A DNA stretch of 64,000 nt, from assembly GCF_041260665.1 (NCBI RefSeq), contig NZ_JBGCCT010000016.1, forward strand, positions 124,001-188,000, given 5' to 3'. Positions within the stretch are counted from its first letter, which is position 1. The number at the start of each line of letters is the position of its first letter. Position numbers and translations under genes: made by a program. This document shows positions 40,625 to 48,356 of this stretch, piece by piece. Below the pieces are notes generated by a model. It saw only the letters and a program-made list of their open reading frames with translations, had not been told where the DNA came from and made no database searches. The DNA is from Catenulispora sp. GP43 (GTDB lineage Bacteria; Actinomycetota; Actinomycetes; Streptomycetales; Catenulisporaceae).

Positions 40625-42331
40625 TCACCCCTTCGTCGCGTCGTCGGCCAGGCTCCGGTAGAGCCCGAGCGCCCCGTGGCGCTGGACCTTGCCGGACGTC
40701 GTGTGCGGGATCGCCGCCGTGGGCACCGGGACCACGGACACCTCGTCCAGCCCTAGTTGCTGCCGGACCTGGTCGGCGGCCAGGCGGGAGAGCCCGGCGG
40801 CCTCCTGGTCGCCCGGCGCGGTCTCCCAGAGCACGACCATGCGCTCCACCTCGCCGCCGTCGGCGTCCCCGGCGTCCCCGGAGTCTCCGGCGGTCCACGG
40901 GATCGCGGCGCTGCGCAGCACACCGCCGCCGGAGCGCTCGGCGGCCAGCGTGGTGCGGACGATCTCCTCGACGTCCTCGGCGTAGAAGTTCTGGCCGCGC
41001 ACGGTGATCATGTCCTTGACCCGGCCGACCAGGTAGAGCTCGTCGTCGTGCAGGAAGCCCAGGTCGCCGGTGCGCAGCCAGCCGTCCGCGGTGAACGGCT
41101 GCTGCTCGGCGGGCAGGTTCAGGTAGCCGCCGGTCACCGCGGGCCCGCTGAGCTGGACCTCGCCGACCCGGCCCGGCTCCGATATCCGGAGGCTGAGTCC
41201 CGGCGCCGCCCTGCCGCAGCTGACGACGGGGCGCGCGCCGTCCGCGCCGTCCGGCAGCGGCCGCACCTCGTCGCCGACCTGCAACCGGTCCCGGTCCACG
41301 CTCAGCGCGCGCCAGCGGCCGGACAGCTCGGCGGCCGAGACGATCAGCGTTGCCTCGGCCATGCCGTAGACCGGCTCCATGGTCGCGGCCCGGAAGCCGT
41401 ACGGCGCGAACGCCTCCTGGAACGCCTCGAGCGTGCGCCGCTGGACCGGCTCGGCGCCGTTGCAGGCCACGCGCCACTTGGACAGGTCCAGCTCCGCCGG
41501 CGGATCCTGGCGCACCGCCGCGACCAGCAGGTCGTAGCAGAAGTTCGGCGCCGCCATCACCGTGGCGGTCGACTTCGCGAAGGAGTCGAGCCAGACCATC
41601 GGCCGGCGCACGAAGTCCCGGGGGCGCCACAGGCAGACCGAGTTGCCCCGGGCCAGACTGCTGAGCACCGTGAACAGGCCCATGTCGTGGAACATCGGGA
41701 TCCACACGCCGAAGCAGTCCTCGTCGGTGAAGCCCAGGCCGCCGGTCACCGCCGCCAGGCCGGCGGCCACGTTCGCGTGGGTCAGGGTCACGCCCTTGGG
41801 CGCCGAGGTGCTGCCCGAGGTGTACTGGATCACGGCCAGGGTCGAGTCCGCCTCGGCCAGTGCCGGCGGTTCCGGCGCCCGCCCCGCGGCCTGCCCCGCA
41901 GGTTGCCCCGAGCCGGGCTCGGTCATGTCGAGGAACGCCGTGTCCGGCAGCGAGCTCGCGACCCGCCGGGCGATGGCCGGCCCCAGGCTGTCGTCGACGA
42001 GGATGGCGTCCAGCTCCGCGCTGTCCGCGATCCGCCGCAGGTGCGCGGTGTAGGCGTCGGCGCCGACGAAGCCGACCGGCAGCGGGAGCGGGACGACCGC
42101 CGCGTCCAGCCGGAACGCCATCAGAGCACTGCGGACCCAGGGCTCGCCGTTGTTCATCAGGACCCCGAGACGCCGCGGCGGGCCGATCCGCTCGACCACG
42201 TCGGCGGCGCTCCGTTCGGCACGCTCCAGGATCTCGGCGAGCGTGAACTCCGGCTGCCCCTCCTGCATCGGCAGGGACAACGACCGGCCGTGCTTGGCGG
42301 CGTCGGTGAAGATCTGCCACAGGTGGCTCAC
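40625..42331 (-). CDS. Fatty-acyl-AMP ligase (FAAL)
   Basis: A 568-residue FAAL-type ANL enzyme. Motifs: QYTSGSTSAPKGV phosphate loop, IPMFHDMGL, APNFCYDLLV, YGMAEATL, LRTGDLGFLHDDELYLVGR and DMITVRGQNFYAEDVEEIVR, with C-terminal TTSGKVQR. FAALs form acyl-AMP and hand it to an ACP instead of CoA, matching the ACP gene 4 nt downstream. It likely supplies a lipid chain to the product. The GTG start overlaps the upstream ligase stop (GTGA). Chain length unknown. Confidence 0.9.
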   Translation of the reverse strand: MSHLWQIFTDAAKHGRSLSLPMQEGQPEFTLAEILERAERSAADVVERIGPPRRLGVLMNNGEPWVRSALMAFRLDAAVVPLPLPVGFVGADAYTAHLRRIADSAELDAILVDDSLGPAIARRVASSLPDTAFLDMTEPGSGQPAGQAAGRAPEPPALAEADSTLAVIQYTSGSTSAPKGVTLTHANVAAGLAAVTGGLGFTDEDCFGVWIPMFHDMGLFTVLSSLARGNSVCLWRPRDFVRRPMVWLDSFAKSTATVMAAPNFCYDLLVAAVRQDPPAELDLSKWRVACNGAEPVQRRTLEAFQEAFAPYGFRAATMEPVYGMAEATLIVSAAELSGRWRALSVDRDRLQVGDEVRPLPDGADGARPVVSCGRAAPGLSLRISEPGRVGEVQLSGPAVTGGYLNLPAEQQPFTADGWLRTGDLGFLHDDELYLVGRVKDMITVRGQNFYAEDVEEIVRTTLAAERSGGGVLRSAAIPWTAGDSGDAGDADGGEVERMVVLWETAPGDQEAAGLSRLAADQVRQQLGLDEVSVVPVPTAAIPHTTSGKVQRHGALGLYRSLADDATKG

Positions 42332-43941
42332 GCGCGCACCCCGACCGTGGGCGCGGCGCCCGAGGCGACCAGGCGGGAGCGCAGCAGCAGGCGCCGCACC
42401 TTGTAGGAACCGGTGAGCGGCAGGTCGTCGAAGTCCATGACGTACACCGGGACCTCGCCCAGACTGGTCTGGCGCAGCGCGTCGAGCAGCCGGTCCGGGT
42501 CGAGGGCCTCGCCGTCGCGCGGACAGGCCACCGCGACGGCGTCGTGCCCGCCGACCGATTTCAGCATCACCAGCTCGATCAGCTCCGGCAGCCGGTCCAG
42601 CACCGTGTCCTCGACCTCCAGGAAGCTGTCGGTGCCCTCGGCGTGGTCCACCAGCCGGTCCAGCAGTTCCAGGGAGCCGTCGGGGTTGATCCGGCCGATG
42701 TCGCCCATCGGCCACCACTGCTCGTCCACCGGCGATTCGGCGCCGATGTAGCCGCGGAACCGGCCGATGGTCTTGCTCTCGATCGCCCCGGCCTGCCCGG
42801 CGGCCACCGGCTCGCCGTCCTGGCCGACGACCCGCACCGAGGCGCCCTCGATCGGGAAGCCGACATCGCGCGGCCGGTAGTCGGGTGCCTCCTTGCGCGT
42901 CACCAGCCGGGCGGTCACGCCGCCGGTCTCGGTCTGGCCGTAGGCCTGGATGTAGGTGGCGCCGGGCTGGTCCGAGCCGGCCATCAGGGCCTTGACGGTC
43001 CGCGGGTGGATCGCGTCGAAGGTGCTGACGTACCGGGTGACCGAGCTGAACGGCCGGGACGGATGCGCGGCCACCGGCTCCCACCGGATGTACACGTTCG
43101 GGTGCGTCTCCAGCGAGTCCGGCCGGTGCTCCAGCATCAGCTTGCGGACCGGCTCGGGCCGGGCGTCGCCGATCGCCAGGATCGGCATCGCCACCTCCAG
43201 GAACGCCAGCACGATCGAGCAGGTCCGGGCGTGCACGAACGACAGGTGCTTGGCCGACAGGCCGACCTGGCCGAAGGCCCGCGAGGCGGCGATCTGGGAG
43301 CGGACCACGCCGTAGAGCGAGCGGGTCGAGTGCGCGGCCAGCTTCGGCACGCTGGTGGTCCCGGAGGTGTGCGTGACCACCGCCCAGTCCTCCTCGCCGC
43401 GCGGCGAGGGCCGGTGCGCCTGGCGGTCCCCGGTCGGCGCGGCCCAGGCCGGCTCGGCCGCCGGTGCCGTCGCAGCCGCCGCCGATGTCGCCGGCGCCGC
43501 CGGGTCCCCGCCCTCGGTGAGGAACAGGATCCGCTTGGTCAGCCCCTGGAGCGCCTCGGACTGCCCGGCCAGCCGCGCCGCCCCGGCCGCGTCCACGGCG
43601 AGGTAGGGCTGAGCGAGCCGGCCCGCGCACTCGACGATCTCCTCCGGCTCGATGCCGACCGACAGCAGCACCGGCAGCGCGCCGATCCGGTTCAGACCGC
43701 ACGCCAGCGCCTGCACCTCGATGTGGTTGCGCTGCACCACGACCACCGTGTCCCCGGCCCGGATCCCGGCCGCCCAGAAGCGGTCGGCGTAGTCGTGCAC
43801 GGCGCGCGCGAAGCCGGCGACGTCCAGCACCGGCCCGCCGTAGCCGAGCCAGGGCTGGTCGCACAGGAACGCGGTCTGCCCGTGCTTGTCCGCGGCCAGG
43901 TCGGGGAGGTCGCCGAGGGTGCCGGCGGGTGTGTCGCTCAT
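42328..43941 (-). CDS. AMP-binding ligase, first gene of the nine-gene operon
   Basis: A 537-residue ANL enzyme. Motifs: THTSGTTSVPKL phosphate loop, QAYGQTETGG, PMGDIGRINPDGSLELLDR (the hinge reads DRLVDHAEG), and C-terminal PLTGSYKVRR with the catalytic lysine. It lacks the usual GGxNVYP segment, so its C-terminal domain is divergent. Role: activate an acid for the pathway. ATG 43941 has GAGG at a good distance; GTG 43959 is the alternative. TDO ends 80 bp upstream on the same strand and may be cotranscribed. Substrate unknown. Confidence 0.82.
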   Translation of the reverse strand: MSDTPAGTLGDLPDLAADKHGQTAFLCDQPWLGYGGPVLDVAGFARAVHDYADRFWAAGIRAGDTVVVVQRNHIEVQALACGLNRIGALPVLLSVGIEPEEIVECAGRLAQPYLAVDAAGAARLAGQSEALQGLTKRILFLTEGGDPAAPATSAAAATAPAAEPAWAAPTGDRQAHRPSPRGEEDWAVVTHTSGTTSVPKLAAHSTRSLYGVVRSQIAASRAFGQVGLSAKHLSFVHARTCSIVLAFLEVAMPILAIGDARPEPVRKLMLEHRPDSLETHPNVYIRWEPVAAHPSRPFSSVTRYVSTFDAIHPRTVKALMAGSDQPGATYIQAYGQTETGGVTARLVTRKEAPDYRPRDVGFPIEGASVRVVGQDGEPVAAGQAGAIESKTIGRFRGYIGAESPVDEQWWPMGDIGRINPDGSLELLDRLVDHAEGTDSFLEVEDTVLDRLPELIELVMLKSVGGHDAVAVACPRDGEALDPDRLLDALRQTSLGEVPVYVMDFDDLPLTGSYKVRRLLLRSRLVASGAAPTVGVRA

Positions 43942-44021
43942 CGGCTTTCGCCTCACCACTTCGTCTCGGTCGTGCTTCGGGGAACAGCTCGGAGAACAGC
44001 CCGTGAAACAGGGCCCTTATG

Positions 44022-44804
44022 TCAGGAGTCGTAAACAGCGGAGCGCGCCGCCCACAGCTGCGGGAAGAAGCGCTCGCCGACGGTGGAGCGCAGGTAGTCC
44101 ACGCCGCCGGTCCCGCCGGTGCCGGCGCGGTAGCCGATGATCCGCTCGGTCATCAGGGCGTGGCCGTGCCGCCAGCGGGCGAACCCCTCGTCGTGCTCGA
44201 TCAGCGCCTCGATCAGCGCGCCGAGCTCGGGGTCGGCGTCCCCGGCGAGCACCCGCGCCAGGTCGGGCCGGCCGCGCCGGTCCAGCAGCGCCTCGAAGGC
44301 GTCGGCCAGCGAGGGCTCGCTCAGCCGGGCGGCCAGCCGGGCCCGCTCGGCCCCGGTCACCCGGGGACCTTCCAGGAAGCGGGCGTCCTTGCGGCCGGAG
44401 ACGAACTCGATCTCACGGAACTGCGCGGACTCGTACGCGCTGGAGGTTCCCAGCTGCGCACGCAGCAGCGCGAAGTCGCCCGGGGTGATGGTGCCGACCG
44501 CACGCAGATGGCAGACCAGCACCTCCTCGCCGCGCGCCACCCGGGCCAGCCGGCGCCGCGCCTCCGGCAGCGCGTCGGCGTCCATCGCTCGGCGCGCGCC
44601 GTCGAGCTCGTGCAGGATCACCTTGAACCACAGTTCGGTGATCTGGTGCGCGGCGACGAAGAAGAGCGCGTCCGGCGCTCCGGGGATCGGCTGCTGGAGG
44701 GTCAGCAGCAGGTCGATCTGGTTGAGCTCGTTGTAGCTCAGGTCCGCGATCGGCCGCGCCGGACCGCCCGGCTCGGACCTGATCGGCGCGGAGTGCACCG
44801 GCAT
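44022..44804 (-). CDS. Tryptophan 2,3-dioxygenase
   Basis: A 260-residue heme enzyme. Distal His53 lies in AAHQITELWFK; the proximal heme His is in RWRHGHALMTERI (His213 or His215), and the substrate loop GTGGTGGVDYLR (228-239) is intact. TDO converts L-Trp to N-formylkynurenine, the entry step of the kynurenine route. With kynureninase at 48357-49625 it can supply anthranilate or a related aryl amine; no arylformamidase gene is seen in the window. ATG 44804 fits family length and has AGGGGG upstream; ATG 44846 is an alternative. It reads into the ligase operon after 80 bp and diverges from the LuxR regulator. Confidence 0.92.
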   Translation of the reverse strand: MPVHSAPIRSEPGGPARPIADLSYNELNQIDLLLTLQQPIPGAPDALFFVAAHQITELWFKVILHELDGARRAMDADALPEARRRLARVARGEEVLVCHLRAVGTITPGDFALLRAQLGTSSAYESAQFREIEFVSGRKDARFLEGPRVTGAERARLAARLSEPSLADAFEALLDRRGRPDLARVLAGDADPELGALIEALIEHDEGFARWRHGHALMTERIIGYRAGTGGTGGVDYLRSTVGERFFPQLWAARSAVYDS

Positions 44805-45104
44805 GCGCCCCCTGCCCTTCGTCGCTGGGTCCTGCGGTTTCCGCATCGTACGAAGTGATCGGCAAGGGTGGACATCCCCAAGCGGCTACCCACACCGGTG
44901 CCCCGAACGGGTACCCCGTCCAGTGCGCTCGAGCGGGTCGGCATTTTCCCTCGGGTTGTGTCGTCGAGTACTGACAAAGCGGGGGGGAGGGGGTAAGAAT
45001 GGTCGCGTTCACGGCGCGTGATCGAGTCCTCGCCCCCCTCACCGCGGCGCTCGCGCGGCGCACCGACCGGGACCGGCCGTGCGCCCACACCTCCGGGAGG
45101 CGCC
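44805..45104. other. Divergent promoter region between TDO and the LuxR-type regulator
   Basis: A 300-bp stretch that must hold promoters for TDO (leftward) and the regulator (rightward). I see no clear -35/-10 pair or palindrome. In-frame GTG 45018 could lengthen the regulator. Confidence 0.5.
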
Positions 45105-45752
45105 TTGCGCGTGCTGATCGCCGCGGGCAGCGAGTTGATGAGGTCAGGGCTGGCAGCGATGGTCGGCCGGTTGCCCGGAGTGGAGCACGTGCAGGAGTGC
45201 GCCGACCCGGTGCAGGCGGTGACCCTGGTGGAGACCCAGCGGATCGCCGTCCTGGTGACCTCGCCCCCGCTGCCGCACGGCGACTTCGAGGTCCTGGCCG
45301 CCGGCGCGGCCCGCAACCACGCCAGAACCCTGGTGGTGCTGCGCGACTACGACCTGCCCACGCCCGAGGTGGTGGCGCAGGCCGTGGCGATGCCCGCGGA
45401 CGGCTTCCTGCTCGAGTCCGAGCTCACCGCCTCCACCCTGGCCGACACCCTGGTGCGGGTCGCCCGCGGCCAGGCCCCGGTCCCGCCCTCGCTGGCGCAG
45501 GGACTGCTGTCCCGGCTGCGCTCGGTGGAGTCCGAGCCGATCCGGCGCCAGTTCCTGCTCACCCCGCGCGAGCTGGAGGTACTGGAACTGCTGGTCGAGG
45601 GCCTGAGCAACAAGGAGATCGCGCGCCGGCTGAGCATGTCCGAGCACGGCGTCAAACGGCACGTGGGCGCGGTGCTGGCCAAGCTCAACTGCCCGAACCG
45701 GACGGTCGCGGTGGCGTTCGTGCTGCAGAAGGGCCTGATGTACGTGCGTTAG
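45105..45752 (+). CDS. LuxR-type (NarL/FixJ-like) regulator with degenerate receiver
   Basis: A 215-residue regulator. The C-terminal LuxR HTH is intact: LTPRELEVLELLVEGLSNKE, then RLSMSEHGVKRHVGAVLAKL. The N-terminal receiver-like domain begins RVLIAAGSELMRSGLAAMV: the acidic pair (usually ADD) is AAG, and the phosphoacceptor segment reads VLVTSPPLP with no Asp. It therefore cannot be phosphorylated normally and may sense a ligand, as atypical response regulators of antibiotic clusters do. The TTG at 45105 follows GGGAGG and matches the receiver start; GTG 45111 and GTG 45018 are alternatives. It is divergent from TDO and the ligase operon, its likely target. Confidence 0.82.
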   Translation: MRVLIAAGSELMRSGLAAMVGRLPGVEHVQECADPVQAVTLVETQRIAVLVTSPPLPHGDFEVLAAGAARNHARTLVVLRDYDLPTPEVVAQAVAMPADGFLLESELTASTLADTLVRVARGQAPVPPSLAQGLLSRLRSVESEPIRRQFLLTPRELEVLELLVEGLSNKEIARRLSMSEHGVKRHVGAVLAKLNCPNRTVAVAFVLQKGLMYVR

Positions 45753-45784
45753 CGGTGTGTCGGCGATGTGTCGGCGGTGTGTCG
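45752..45784. repeat. 11-bp tandem repeat, 3 copies
   Basis: GCGGTGTGTCG, GCGATGTGTCG, GCGGTGTGTCG directly after the LuxR-type gene stop. The 11-bp period recalls operator repeats, but the position downstream of a gene gives no regulated target. Confidence 0.75.
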
Positions 45785-45787
45785 GCG

Positions 45788-45820
45788 GCCCGGGTCGGGG
45801 ATTCGTCGCCGCACCCGGGC
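45788..45820 (+). terminator. Hairpin after the LuxR-type gene
   Basis: Perfect 8-bp stem GCCCGGGT (45788-45795) with ACCCGGGC (45813-45820), 17-nt loop, 36 bp after the stop. Plausible terminator. Confidence 0.5.
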
Positions 45821-45852
45821 GGATCCTGGTTGGCTCCACGTTCATTTTTTGC

Positions 45853-46724
45853 CGGCTTCGCGCGGGTTGAAGACGGATCCGCTGGTGGCGCGGTCGTGGG
45901 GCGGTGGTCGTGGCTGCGGTGGCGGCTGATGGTCTGGGCAGGTGGCCGGGTTTACTGCCACAGTCAAAATCAAGAGCCACAGTCAAGAGCGCCTCCGGCG
46001 GCGCCTGCGCGGCGAGCGGCCTCGCTCCGGGGGGTGGGGGCCGCGTAGTCGGGCGGCGGTCGCTGCTTGTGGTCGCCTTCGTCCCGGATCCCCCGCCGCA
46101 TCGCCGCCTAACGGAAGCAGACCGGTCCCGTGGTATCAAGCCGGATCACACGCTGCTGTGGTGCTGTGACGTGCGGCTTGACACCACGGGCCCGGTCAGC
46201 TTGGCTTCGCCCGCCGACGCGACGGGGGATCCGGGACAACCCCGCCTGTGGGAAGGGTTCCCGCGCCTTGTGCACACACCGTCTGGCCGCCGCTGTGCCT
46301 CGCGAAGTGGACCCCGTTCACACCACAGGCGGGGGTTGTCCCGGATTCCCCGTCGCGTCGGCGGTGCTTGCACAACCATCCCGGACTGGGCGGTGTCCAG
46401 CCGCACGGCAGACGACCACAGCAGCGTGTGATCCGGCTTGACACCGCCCAGGCCGGGATGGTTCCCTCCGGGCGACGATGCGACGGGGGATCCGGGACGA
46501 AGGCGACCACAAGCAGCGTCCGCCGCCAGCCAGCGCGGCCCCCACCCCCCGGAGCGAGGCCGCTCGCCGCGCAGGCGCCGCCGGAGGCGCTCTTGACTGT
46601 GGCTCTTGATTTTGACTGTGGCAGTAGACCCGACCACCCACCCACACCACCGCCGCCCCCACCCAACCCGACCCGCCACCGAACTGCGCCACCAGCGGAT
46701 CCGTCTTCAACCCGCGCGAAGCCG
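45853..46724. repeat. 872-bp nested palindrome (giant inverted repeat), non-coding
   Basis: Nearly the whole gap between the convergent LuxR-type and TDO-like genes is one imperfect palindrome centred near 46289. Matching arms from outside in: 45853-45891 with 46686-46724 (39 bp, perfect); 45953-46045 with 46534-46626 (93 bp, perfect); 46061-46095 with 46484-46518 (35 bp, perfect); 46136-46162 with 46415-46441 (27 bp, perfect); about 46203-46252 with 46323-46371 (few differences). Each half holds a smaller palindrome (about 46081-46237 and 46338-46498), so the unit is nested. The centre (about 46253-46322) is unpaired. No start codon with domain content exists; open frames inside are mirror images of each other. 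It could be a MITE-like mobile element, clustered REP-type elements or a very large terminator. Confidence 0.9.
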
Positions 46725-46819
46725 TCAAAGAACGCCTTTGACTGTCAACCCGCGAACAAACCGCACCTGCCAAGCCCCAACCACCCCCACAGGGCGCGTC
46801 GAATCTCCAGACCGGACCA

Positions 46820-48133
46820 CTAGCAGTCCGGGTCGGTCTTCTGGAACACCGGCACGGCGCGCACCTGCTTCAGATACGGCGTGCCCTCGGTGTACCCGGT
46901 GCCCGGCCGGTCGCCGAGCATCCGCACCGCCAGGCTGTAGTGCGTCTGACGCCACTGCACCACGCGCGCGGCGAAGCCGTGCAGCGCGCCGGTCAGATCC
47001 CGGCGTTCGGCGGGTGTCAGCTCGCCGTCGCGGCAGGCGAGCCAGACCGCGTCGTCCAGGCTCGGCGGGCCCTGGAGTATGCGCTCGCGCAGCTCGGGCA
47101 CCGACCGGTAGGCGGCGGAGTCCAGCCGGTCCTCGTCCGGGATCCGGCACAGCGATTCGACGAGTTTGTAGTTGCGGGACTGGATGGCGCTGGCGCCCTC
47201 GGTGTAGCGGCGGAACTCCTGGAACGAGGCGACCTGCATGGTCGCCAGCAGGGAGAACAGCCGGAAGGACTCCTCCAGCCCGGCCTGTGCGTTCCGGACC
47301 TCGGCCGCGGCCGTGCGCGGGCGGCCGATCGCGAGTGCGGCCAGGGCCGCGCGCAGGCGCACGGCCAGCAGTGCGAAGCGGGTCTCGAAGGCTTGCAGGA
47401 CCCTGATGAACAGGTACTCGTCGTGCGAGATCCACACCGGCAGGACCGTGAGGCCGACGACGCGGCGCTCCTGCGGCGAGGCGTCGGCGCGCACCCGCGC
47501 GCAGATCCGCCGCGCGGCGGCCAGCAGGTCGTCCTGCGGCCCCGGCCGCAGCGCCGGCTCCAGGTCCCGTGCCAGGCCCAGCCGCTCCAGCGCCGGGCCC
47601 AGGGAGCGCAGCCCGAGCCGGCACCGCTTGGCCGCGACCGCCGGGTCGGGCCGCAGATGCGGGAACAGCGCGGTGTGGCCGTCCAGGGCGGCCAGCTCGA
47701 AGGCGAGCGCGTCGGCGCCGAGCTGGACCAGCAGCCGGTCGTGCTGCCGCTGCGCGCTGCCGCCGGTGGCGGCCTCCAGCGGCGCCGGGCCGCCGTCGGG
47801 CATCGGCAGCAGGCTCAGGGCCAGGTAGGTCTGGTAGTCGTAGCGCTCGTCGAACTTGTCGAGCAGGACGTCCAGGAAGGCTGCCAGCACCGGCGCCTGC
47901 GGATCGGTGTCGGAGGTCTTCGTGTCGGAGGTCTTCGTGTCAGAGCTCTCCGACAGCGCGGAGCGGGCCACGTCCAGGTGCTTGAGCAGGCTCGCGGCGA
48001 CGAAATGCTTGCCGACCCGGTGGTAGGCGCCGACCACGGGCAGGTACGGGAAGCACGCCGGGACCGGGGCCGCCGACCACGCCGCCAGATCCCGTTCCAG
48101 GCCGGGCTCGTCCATCGACACCGCCGCCGACAT
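46820..48133 (-). CDS. Divergent TDO-superfamily heme protein
   Basis: A 437-residue protein whose C-terminal half follows the tryptophan 2,3-dioxygenase fold: ISHDEYLFIRVLQAFE (His237, matching distal AHQITELWFK), FRRYTEGASAIQSRNYKLVE, and QTHYSLAVRMLG (His398, matching the proximal heme His). The substrate loop GTGGTGGVDYLR is changed to GTGYTEGTPYLK. About 180 extra N-terminal residues (PVVGAYHRVGKHFVAASLLK) are absent from TDO. It may be a heme oxygenase acting on a modified indole, as MarE-type TDO relatives do, rather than a second TDO. ATG 48133 is 9 nt from GGAGG; ATG 48139 is possible. A 15-bp repeat adds a DTKTS tract. It lies downstream of kynureninase. Confidence 0.75.
   Translation of the reverse strand: MSAAVSMDEPGLERDLAAWSAAPVPACFPYLPVVGAYHRVGKHFVAASLLKHLDVARSALSESSDTKTSDTKTSDTDPQAPVLAAFLDVLLDKFDERYDYQTYLALSLLPMPDGGPAPLEAATGGSAQRQHDRLLVQLGADALAFELAALDGHTALFPHLRPDPAVAAKRCRLGLRSLGPALERLGLARDLEPALRPGPQDDLLAAARRICARVRADASPQERRVVGLTVLPVWISHDEYLFIRVLQAFETRFALLAVRLRAALAALAIGRPRTAAAEVRNAQAGLEESFRLFSLLATMQVASFQEFRRYTEGASAIQSRNYKLVESLCRIPDEDRLDSAAYRSVPELRERILQGPPSLDDAVWLACRDGELTPAERRDLTGALHGFAARVVQWRQTHYSLAVRMLGDRPGTGYTEGTPYLKQVRAVPVFQKTDPDC
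47907..47951. repeat. 15-bp tandem repeat, 3 copies
   Basis: GTGTCGGAGGTCTTC at 47907 and 47922 and a diverged copy at 47937; in frame, encoding Asp-Thr-Lys-Thr-Ser repeats in the TDO-like protein. Confidence 0.88.
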
Positions 48134-48272
48134 CGCCATCCGCCTCCGCTCACAGTCCGCCCCGGGGCGGGTCCGGATTGTCAGTCAACGGTGGATCTCA
48201 GGGCTCGACCAGCCCGGGATGGGCGCCCCGTCGGAGCGGTCGATCAGGGCCGCTGAAGCGCTCAGGTGCCGG

Positions 48273-48352
48273 GTGTTCAGATACCGCGGTGTTCAGATAC
48301 CGCGGTGTTCAGATACCGCGGTGTTCAGATACCGCGGTGTTCAGACGCCGAG
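48273..48352. repeat. 16-bp tandem repeat, 4 full copies plus one diverged
   Basis: GTGTTCAGATACCGCG at 48273, 48289, 48305 and 48321, then a fifth diverged copy, in the gap between the kynureninase stop and the TDO-like start. 16 bp is not a multiple of three and the array is non-coding. There are no spacers, so it is not CRISPR. Confidence 0.92.
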
Positions 48353-48356
48353 GCGC

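Noticed and set aside
44805-45104. Tryptophan-leader or T-box element before TDO
   Set aside because: No leader peptide rich in Trp codons, no T-box-like stem and no paired hairpins were found.
45752-45784. 11-bp repeats as a SARP operator
   Set aside because: The period fits, but they lie just after a gene end with no promoter or divergent gene to control.
45903-46823. Open frames of 100-200 codons on both strands across the palindrome
   Set aside because: They mirror each other because of the inverted repeat, have no domain content and no convincing ribosome-binding sites.
48273-48352. Possible CRISPR array
   Set aside because: Repeats are head-to-tail with no spacers and no cas genes are present.
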